Shown here in pieces: positions 8,559-12,777 of a stretch of 12,777 nucleotides of DNA. Numbering within the stretch: position 1 is the first letter of the stretch; every line of letters starts with the position of its first letter. The notes beneath the pieces are model-generated. The model did not search any database. It worked only from the letters and a program-made list of their open reading frames with translations, and was not told the DNA's origin. The position numbers and the translations under genes are program-made. Source of the stretch: Legionella genomosp. 1 (GTDB taxonomy: Bacteria > Pseudomonadota > Gammaproteobacteria > Legionellales > Legionellaceae); NCBI GenBank assembly GCA_945901145.1, contig CAMDJY010000014.1, positions 1 to 12,777 on the forward strand. The letters are read 5' to 3'.

Positions 8559-9088
8559 GCTAATTCTTCCGGATTAATTAGATTCATGTTACGGCCAACT
8601 CGCTTTAGATCTCGCAAAGCTGTTTCTTTTGAGGCTATTCTAAGTGGTCGTTCATTAACTTTAGAAGTACTCTCGAGAATGTCTTTTACTGTGCGCTTGG
8701 TATGTGTAAACTCAATAACGCCATAGGTAGTGTTATAGACGCCTTTGCGGCCGGTTGTCATAATGGTAATTCTATCAATGAGGATTTGTGAGATAACCCC
8801 GTATTCTGACAACATGGATTCGAGACTGACATAACTGTAATAACCTCGCCGAAGTGTTTTAGCAATACGTTCGATTGTATAACTATCCAATTCCCTGGAC
8901 TCTGCATTGACATATATATTCCGGCAAACATGTTGAATTACTCCTGATTTTACCAAGCGTTTCAGCCCTTCATTGAAGGTTTTATAAGAGTCTTGTGGAA
9001 AAAGCTTACGTAGATCGTGATTAGAAAAGACATATTTGTTTTTTCTTTCTTCCTCTCTAAATATCTTAATGGCTTGTTCTCTGTTCAT
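8555..9088 (-). CDS. abiEi: AbiEi-family antitoxin, winged-helix transcriptional repressor
   Basis: This 177-residue protein has an N-terminal winged-helix region (about 1-62) and a C-terminal antitoxin domain ending in SKETALRDLKRVGRNMNLINPEELA. The segment GLKRLVKSGVIQHVCRNIYVN (about 41-61) resembles the recognition helix and wing of AbiEi/COG5340-type proteins. AbiEi proteins neutralise AbiEii and repress their own operon by binding inverted repeats at the promoter. The identification rests on the N-terminal fold and on tight coupling to an unmistakable AbiEii. The ribosome-binding site is weak (TAGG about 11 bases upstream). Confidence 0.87.
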   Translation of the reverse strand: MNREQAIKIFREEERKNKYVFSNHDLRKLFPQDSYKTFNEGLKRLVKSGVIQHVCRNIYVNAESRELDSYTIERIAKTLRRGYYSYVSLESMLSEYGVISQILIDRITIMTTGRKGVYNTTYGVIEFTHTKRTVKDILESTSKVNERPLRIASKETALRDLKRVGRNMNLINPEELA

Positions 9089-9114
9089 ATATGAATTGCC
9101 TATAAGTGAGCGCC

Positions 9115-9154
9115 TATACCATATTATAATAGTATAATTGTCTACTTAAATCAA
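9115..9154 (-). promoter_or_regulatory. Candidate abiE promoter with dyad operator
   Basis: On the minus strand TTGATT (9154-9149) and TATTAT (9131-9126) are 17 bases apart, with a start near 9119 and a leader of about 30 bases. An imperfect dyad with outer arms TATAC and GTATA spans 9115-9136 and covers the -10, which fits autorepression by AbiEi. The -35 overlaps the stop codon of the short upstream frame. Confidence 0.5.
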
Positions 9155-9292
9155 TCGCGACTGAATGATCTGCTTTATATGAAATTGTTCGAATATGCCA
9201 ATCTCAATGAGCCCATTTAAGGCCGTTTCGATGTTTTCCCTAACATCTTCCCTGAGATGTTCTGATCCCTGTAATTCCTTAAAAAAACGCAT
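9146..9292 (-). pseudogene. 48-codon open frame cut at the repeat boundary; probable gene remnant or small ORF
   Basis: A minus-strand frame of 48 codons begins MRFFKELQGSEHLREDVREN and continues IETALNGLIEIGIFEQFHIK to a TAA at 9146. It reads like a real, mostly helical protein and not like random frame. I do not recognise the family. Its ATG falls on the first three bases at the edge of the 52-bp repeat. Upstream the frame continues for only ten codons through the repeat before a stop, with no ribosome-binding site. The best explanation is the C-terminal tail of a gene truncated where the cassette joins the sdaA end. A genuine small gene preceding abiEi is the alternative. Confidence 0.4.
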
Positions 9293-9343
9293 CGGAGGCT
9301 TGGCCGTTAATTTGGTTGAGTGTTAATTGTTTTTTAATACTCT
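9292..9343. repeat. 52-bp direct repeat, copy 2 (displaced sdaA 3' end), putative attachment site
   Basis: This copy is 50/52 identical to 7555-7606. On the plus strand it still encodes [10 protein letters not shown] followed by TAA, exactly the end of SdaA; its two differences (GCC for GCT, GTT for GTG) are synonymous. On the minus strand its right part encodes the last residues (VLKNN) and stop of the XRE antitoxin gene. The two stops share TTAA at 9323-9326. Confidence 0.85.
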
Positions 9344-9682
9344 CATCACAGCCGAAGGCATTAAATCAATGACTTTAAGAAAGTTCCTAGTCATTGTATT
9401 TGGTGTCCGTCGATGTTGCTCCCATTCCTGAATCGTTCTCACACTTACCCCAAAATAGTGAGCAAACTGTTCTTGAGTTAAATTTAATTTTTGACGAATT
9501 AATTTCACATCTGCTTCCTGAGTAGGATTAACACGTTTGAACTGTTTTAATTCCTCGTTCGTTAGAGGAGGTGCATCTAGATCCGCAATTGCTGCCGCAT
9601 GAATATTCTCCTCAGTCAATAAATTAACTGCATCCCAATTTGTTTTTCCCACTTTTTTAGTTAAAATATGCTTCGCGTTCAT
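9323..9682 (-). CDS. XRE-type antitoxin with a BrnA-like N-terminus, partner of BrnT
   Basis: This 119-residue protein probably neutralises and autoregulates the adjacent BrnT toxin. Residues 12-47 (GKTNWDAVNLLTEENI, then DAPPLTNEEL) resemble the toxin-binding half of BrnA antitoxins. Instead of the ribbon-helix-helix domain usual for BrnA, residues 58-110 form an XRE/HigA-like helix-turn-helix with LTQEQFAHYFGVSVRTIQEW. The start overlaps brnT by 26 bases and has a strong GGAGG (9697-9693) ten bases upstream, unlike brnT itself. The stop codon and last residues lie in copy 2 of the direct repeat, yet the C-terminus (FLKVIDLMPSAVMRVLKNN) looks complete for the family. Confidence 0.85.
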   Translation of the reverse strand: MNAKHILTKKVGKTNWDAVNLLTEENIHAAAIADLDAPPLTNEELKQFKRVNPTQEADVKLIRQKLNLTQEQFAHYFGVSVRTIQEWEQHRRTPNTMTRNFLKVIDLMPSAVMRVLKNN

Positions 9683-9920
9683 TTTTACTTGCCCTCCTCG
9701 CGGAAATGAGTCTCACGGTTCCAGCTCTGTATGTATAAACAACCAAGAGCACAACATCATTGACAGATCCTATCGTTTGATACCTTAACTCATCGCCCCT
9801 TTTACTTTCAGCCTCAATACGACTCAAATCTGCAAATATCTCTATCACATCAACAAAATCAATTTCATGCTTTTCTAAATTAAGCGCCCTCTTATTTTCG
9901 TCCCATTCAAATTTGTTCAT
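9657..9920 (-). CDS. brnT: BrnT-family ribonuclease toxin
   Basis: This 87-residue protein has the BrnT pattern: FEWDENKRALNLEKHEIDF (4-22) at the N-terminus, GDELRYQTIGSVNDVVLLVVYT in the middle, and RLISARRASKNEREAYF (70-86) at the end. BrnT is a RelE-like ribonuclease that inhibits translation; the arginines and the ISARRA segment contribute to its active site and fold. The usual order (toxin first, antitoxin second, overlapping) is kept. The leader is a run of T with no Shine-Dalgarno, so initiation may be weak and the coupled antitoxin better translated. No truncation is seen. Confidence 0.9.
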   Translation of the reverse strand: MNKFEWDENKRALNLEKHEIDFVDVIEIFADLSRIEAESKRGDELRYQTIGSVNDVVLLVVYTYRAGTVRLISARRASKNEREAYFN

Positions 9921-9949
9921 AATTTAAAAAAAACATATACATATAGAAT

Positions 9950-9981
9950 ATAGTATACGTCAAAGACGTACACTATGTCAA
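9950..9981 (-). promoter_or_regulatory. brnT promoter with a 27-bp inverted-repeat operator
   Basis: On the minus strand a consensus TTGACA (9981-9976) and TATACT (9957-9952) are separated by 18 bases. Two 12-base arms (9950-9961 and 9965-9976) are reverse complements at 11 of 12 positions around an AAA centre, and they fill the spacer and the -10. This is the expected layout for autorepression by the XRE antitoxin. Transcription would start near 9945, about 25 bases before the brnT ATG. Confidence 0.65.
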
Positions 9982-10027
9982 TAATCATCTGATGACGACT
10001 AAATAGTGCAGCAGTCACGTAGCCTTC

Positions 10028-11158
10028 TTATTGCCAAGGAGGGTGTTGGAAATAGTCAATAGGATTAGTAACGCGAATCCCTTTCACATCAAAAGAGCGC
10101 TTTAAATCACCTACAATTTGCACCGTATTCTGCGGTGTTAATTTATCGCGAAAATATTTGAGTGCAGTAGAGGGTTCATCATCGGATAATTTTACTTCAA
10201 TCAAATCAATAATTTTTTTATCAATCACCGTAACAAAATCGACCTCACGTCCATCACGATCGCGAATATAATGTAGTTGGCATTGCTCACCAAAATAATC
10301 TTCACGAAATTGTAATCGTTTTAATAAATGTGTTGCGACCAAATTTTCTAATCGAGCTGATTTGTCATTGATACAATCTGCATTATCGTAAAAATAGACT
10401 TTTGGTGCTTTTTGTACAGCACGCACTATTTTCTTAGTATAAGGTGTAATCGAAAAAGCAAGGTACATGCGCTCAATTAATGCTAACCATTTTTTCACGG
10501 TGTGAGGCGAGATCTGCAAATCATTTGCAATATTCGAATAAGTAATCAAACCGCCAACACGCTCGCGCAAGGAATCAATCATCAAATCTAACAATGACAA
10601 TTCTTGAATACGCTCTAAATCTCGAATGTCTTCTCGAAGAATACGACGAAATCGTTCACTACGCCACCGTTTTGCTTCACGCTCATCATTGAGTAAAAAT
10701 GTTTCCGGAAAGCCACCAAGCGTTAATAGGCGATGATAGGCGTCTTCTTGACTGATATTGCTTGGCAGTTCATCCAAAGTGAATGGGTGCAATCGCCAAT
10801 AGTGATATCTTCCCAATAACGAATCACCACCCCGTTTATAGACATCTAATCGCGCCGAGCCTATTACCAGATATTGTTGCGCCATTGGTTTAAGATCATA
10901 CACTCCTTTGATCCATTGTTTCCATCGTACATACTTGTGTAATTCATCAAAAATAATCAGAGAAGTATCATTTAACCACTGTTTTTTTTGAATGACCTTT
11001 TTATGCTCATCACTATCCCAATTTAAATAAATTAGATCGGGAAAAGTTGTGATCAGATCTCGAGACAAAGTTGTTTTTCCAACTTGACGAGGCCCGCCAA
11101 TGAAAACCATTTTTTTTTGTAGGTCTTGAATAACATAAGGCGTAAGATAACGCTTCAT
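10028..11158 (-). CDS. AAA_14/DUF4143-type ATPase
   Basis: This 376-residue protein belongs to a widespread family of ATPases of unsettled function. An N-terminal AAA domain has Walker A GPRQVGKT (22-29), Walker B SLIIFDE (66-72) and GSARLDVYKRGGDSLLGRY (100-118), typical of AAA_14. A central helical part contains LGGFPE (147-152) and a winged-helix-like stretch (about 205-232, ITYSNIANDLQISPHTVKKW). The C-terminal DUF4143 domain includes YFYD (255-258) and a PD-(D/E)XK-like set, REVDF (304-308, Asp307) with IEVK (320-323, Glu321, Lys323). The length is full and no frameshift is visible. It sits alone between a toxin-antitoxin pair and pal, with only a weak ribosome-binding site. A role in defence or stability is conceivable but unproven. 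Confidence 0.88.
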   Translation of the reverse strand: MKRYLTPYVIQDLQKKMVFIGGPRQVGKTTLSRDLITTFPDLIYLNWDSDEHKKVIQKKQWLNDTSLIIFDELHKYVRWKQWIKGVYDLKPMAQQYLVIGSARLDVYKRGGDSLLGRYHYWRLHPFTLDELPSNISQEDAYHRLLTLGGFPETFLLNDEREAKRWRSERFRRILREDIRDLERIQELSLLDLMIDSLRERVGGLITYSNIANDLQISPHTVKKWLALIERMYLAFSITPYTKKIVRAVQKAPKVYFYDNADCINDKSARLENLVATHLLKRLQFREDYFGEQCQLHYIRDRDGREVDFVTVIDKKIIDLIEVKLSDDEPSTALKYFRDKLTPQNTVQIVGDLKRSFDVKGIRVTNPIDYFQHPPWQ

Positions 11159-11184
11159 ACGATGATCTCGTCAAAGAATAATTT

Positions 11185-11218
11185 TCGGCTAAAATGCACT
11201 TTAGTGCATTTTAGCCGA
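11185..11218. repeat. 34-bp near-perfect palindrome upstream of the ATPase gene
   Basis: The arms TCGGCTAAAATGCACT and AGTGCATTTTAGCCGA (16 bases each) are perfectly complementary around a central TT. The palindrome lies 26 bases upstream of the ATPase ATG. It has no adjoining T-run outside the stem on either strand, although the T-rich half of the stem could act as a poor terminator. It may be an operator or a leader hairpin for the ATPase gene, or a dispersed repeat unit. Confidence 0.7.
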
Positions 11219-11247
11219 TATGTCACGAGCATGAGACACTATTCTCT

Positions 11248-11367
11248 TTAGCTAGGTCCTTTGAAAACAGTCTGACCATCGCTCTCTTTGAGATCATTGA
11301 TGTCTTTTTTGATAGCGCAAAGCTGATAGTAGTCAAACCTTGAAAATACTTGTAGAATAAGTCCCCA
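11248..11367 (-). pseudogene. C-terminal remnant of an unrecognised gene
   Basis: A minus-strand frame of 39 codons with no usable ATG start ends at a TAA at 11248. It contains RFDYYQLCAIKKDINDLKES followed by DGQTVFKGPS, which has the composition of a genuine soluble protein tail. In the frame one step over, the sequence just upstream reads NGDLFYKYFQ, so a frameshift may separate two pieces of one gene. I cannot name the family. The fragment overlaps the proposed pal promoter. It suggests that a gene once preceding this point was cut away, perhaps when the island formed. The short length means chance cannot be excluded. Confidence 0.33.
11330..11358 (+). promoter_or_regulatory. Candidate pal promoter
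   Basis: TAGTCA (11330-11335) and TAGAAT (11353-11358) have a 17-base spacer and would start transcription near 11365. The leader contains a 10-base palindrome, CAGGGCCCTG (11376-11385), before the AAGGAG ribosome-binding site of pal. A dedicated promoter is expected here because no tolB precedes pal on this strand. Confidence 0.35.
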
Positions 11368-11420
11368 TTAGGGATCAGGGCCCTGTTTCGTTAATATTTA
11401 TTATTATAAAGGAGATTAGC

Positions 11421-11936
11421 ATGCGTTTTGGATCAATTCTGAAATTAGGAGCAATTGCTGCCAGCGTTTTATTGGCTGTATCATGTTCAAAAAATACTGG
11501 TGTTGATGGCTTCGGAGATGGTCTCTCTGCAAATGGTTTAGGGGAATTAACTCATTTTGCTGGCCAAGACGCAGGTGAAATGTATACAACTAAAGCACCA
11601 CATAACCAAATTTATCGCTTTGCTTATGATAACAGCACGTTAGCTTCAAAATACGTTCCTTCTGTCAATGCGCAAGCAAATTATTTAAAATCTCATCCAA
11701 ATGCACGTATTTTACTATCAGGCCATACTGATGAACGCGGCAGCCGTGAATATAACGTTGCATTAGGCGAGCGTCGTGCGAATACTGTTGCAGAAATTAT
11801 TCATTTAGCTGGAGTCAGTAAACATCAAATTCGGGTGGTAAGCTACGGAAAAGAGCGTCCTGCAAACTTAGGCCATGACGACGAATCTCATGCACAAAAC
11901 CGCCGTGTTGAATTAACTTACGAGAGCACTCGATGA
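11421..11936 (+). CDS. pal: Pal, peptidoglycan-associated lipoprotein of the Tol-Pal system
   Basis: This 171-residue outer-membrane lipoprotein anchors the outer membrane to peptidoglycan and works with TolB during cell-envelope constriction. A lipoprotein signal ends in LLAVSC with the lipidated residue at Cys22. The OmpA-like domain (about 60-168) contains the Pal signature GHTDERGSREYNVALGERRA (101-120) and the peptidoglycan-binding NRRVEL (160-165). AAGGAG lies 7 bases upstream of the ATG. The usual upstream neighbours tolQRAB are missing; an accessory island on the opposite strand stands there instead. The stop overlaps the cpoB start by 4 bases. Confidence 0.96.
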   Translation: MRFGSILKLGAIAASVLLAVSCSKNTGVDGFGDGLSANGLGELTHFAGQDAGEMYTTKAPHNQIYRFAYDNSTLASKYVPSVNAQANYLKSHPNARILLSGHTDERGSREYNVALGERRANTVAEIIHLAGVSKHQIRVVSYGKERPANLGHDDESHAQNRRVELTYESTR

Positions 11937-12760
11937 AATTAACCCGTCGCATCTTGCTTGCGACGTCGCTCGCTGCGTCGCTTGCTGCCTTTTTGGTGGC
12001 ATTCGACACTTTTGCAGAAGTACCTGTCGTCGATGAAAGTGACAATTTTGCTTCAGTCCATTTCGATGAAGAAACCCCATTGGCACATGAAGAAAGTAAT
12101 ACTGCCCATAATATTCGAAGTAATACGGAATTATTAAATAAAATCCAGGGATTACAACAAGATATTCAAGAACTCAGGGGTCAACTCGAATTACAAACGC
12201 ATGACTTAAAAATTTTACAGCAACAACAAGTTGATTTTTATAAAGACTTAGATTCGCGCATACACAATAAATCAGAAGCAACACCCCCTAGCCCGAATGC
12301 TGCGACACTTGATGTGGACACAACAGCACAACCTGCAGCCAAACCCGAACCCATAGCAACCCATCGGGCTCGAACTAATCCTGCTGACGAGCAAATTAAT
12401 TATCTTGCGGCTTACGAACTGATTAATAACAAACATTTTGAAGAAGCCTTACCTGCGATGCAAGCATTTGTCAGCAAGTATCCCCAAGGTGGTTATACTG
12501 CGAATGCACACTACTGGATAGGTGAGCTGTACATGGTGAAAAAAAACTATCAAGAAGCCATCAAGCACTTTGAAGTTGTTTTACAACAATTCCCAAGTTC
12601 AAGCAAAACTTCAGCCAGTATGTTAAAAATTGGGTATGCTTTATCTGCAGCTGGAGAACTAAGCGCTGCACGACAACGGCTGCAATCGGTCGTCAAACAA
12701 TACCCAGATACCCATGCCGCTCAACTTGCTCTTGCCAAATTGGAGTCCATTCCTAATTGA
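11933..12760 (+). CDS. cpoB: CpoB (YbgF), periplasmic coordinator of Tol-Pal and cell-wall synthesis
   Basis: This 275-residue periplasmic protein has a signal peptide (residues 1-28, cleavage expected after DTFA). It is followed by an acidic stretch, a Gln/Leu-rich coiled coil (about 62-110) that mediates trimerisation in the family, and a Pro/Ala-rich linker (about 116-150). The C-terminus carries tandem TPR repeats (about 155-272; AYELINNKHFEEALPAMQAF, AHYWIGELYMVKKNYQEAIK). CpoB links PBP1B activity to Tol-mediated constriction in E. coli. Its ATGA overlap with pal matches the standard pal-cpoB arrangement. The signal peptide is encoded by a locally repetitive stretch, giving SLAASLAAF. 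Confidence 0.93.
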   Translation: MKLTRRILLATSLAASLAAFLVAFDTFAEVPVVDESDNFASVHFDEETPLAHEESNTAHNIRSNTELLNKIQGLQQDIQELRGQLELQTHDLKILQQQQVDFYKDLDSRIHNKSEATPPSPNAATLDVDTTAQPAAKPEPIATHRARTNPADEQINYLAAYELINNKHFEEALPAMQAFVSKYPQGGYTANAHYWIGELYMVKKNYQEAIKHFEVVLQQFPSSSKTSASMLKIGYALSAAGELSAARQRLQSVVKQYPDTHAAQLALAKLESIPN

Positions 12761-12777
12761 TGAATACTGTATCACCG
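12760..12777 (+). CDS. Start of a following gene, possibly queE
   Basis: An ATG overlaps the last base of the cpoB stop codon (TGATG) and opens six codons, MNTVSP, before the window ends. In many gammaproteobacteria queE, a queuosine-pathway radical SAM enzyme, follows cpoB in this coupled way. Six residues cannot confirm this. Confidence 0.3.

Noticed and set aside
7555..9343. Insertion sequence or transposon carrying AbiE
   Set aside because: No transposase, no terminal inverted repeats, and a 52-bp repeat that is far longer than normal target-site duplications; an att-like origin fits better.
11960..11995. Tandem-like GTCGCT/GCGTCGCTTGC repetition
   Set aside because: It is low-complexity coding sequence for the Leu-Ala-Ser-rich cpoB signal peptide and not a separate repeat element.
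11815..12045. Minus-strand frame across the pal-cpoB junction
   Set aside because: It is antisense to two well-supported genes; its Ala/Ser-rich middle only reflects the repetitive cpoB signal-peptide codons.
1..12777. CRISPR arrays, tRNA or rRNA genes
   Set aside because: No regularly spaced repeats, cloverleaf-like segments or rRNA-like stretches were seen on either strand.

Overview
The window comes from a Gram-negative gammaproteobacterium of moderate to low G+C. It carries the LPS-export set kdsD-kdsC-lptC-lptA-lptB, the Mla phospholipid-transport genes and the pal-cpoB pair of the Tol-Pal system. The single-chain L-serine dehydratase is 458 residues long and ends in Cys. As I remember it, this matches the characterised Legionella enzyme in length and in the positions of its cluster and tail cysteines. 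A relative of the Legionellales is therefore plausible, but that is an inference and not a species call.

Layout. Positions 1-1715 (minus strand) hold an mla operon, mlaF-mlaE-mlaD, with mlaD running off the left edge. Positions 1716-1863 are a divergent control region with a perfect 14-bp palindrome and a longer imperfect inverted repeat. Positions 1864-5154 (plus) are a tight operon, kdsD-kdsC-lptC-lptA-lptB, that makes arabinose-5-phosphate and Kdo and builds part of the Lpt LPS-export machine. Positions 5196-7589 (plus) carry glsA (glutaminase) and sdaA (L-serine dehydratase), two ammonia-releasing catabolic enzymes.

Positions 7607 to about 11367 are an accessory island in which every gene is on the minus strand. 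It contains an AbiEi/AbiEii toxin-antitoxin pair, a gene fragment, a BrnT toxin with an antitoxin combining a BrnA-like N-terminus and an XRE HTH, an AAA_14/DUF4143-type ATPase, a 34-bp palindrome and a second gene remnant. Positions 11421-12760 (plus) are pal and cpoB, and the first codons of a further gene lie at the right edge.

The main observation is a 52-bp direct repeat (7555-7606 and 9292-9343, 50/52 identical) that brackets the AbiE block exactly. Copy 1 is the true 3' end of sdaA. Copy 2 still spells the last ten SdaA residues, with both base differences synonymous, and also encodes the C-terminus of the XRE antitoxin on the other strand. The simplest reading is that sdaA and the XRE gene were once directly convergent, sharing a TTAA stop. 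A 1.7-kb AbiE cassette then entered at that junction and left a duplicated, att-like sdaA end. No integrase is visible inside the cassette.
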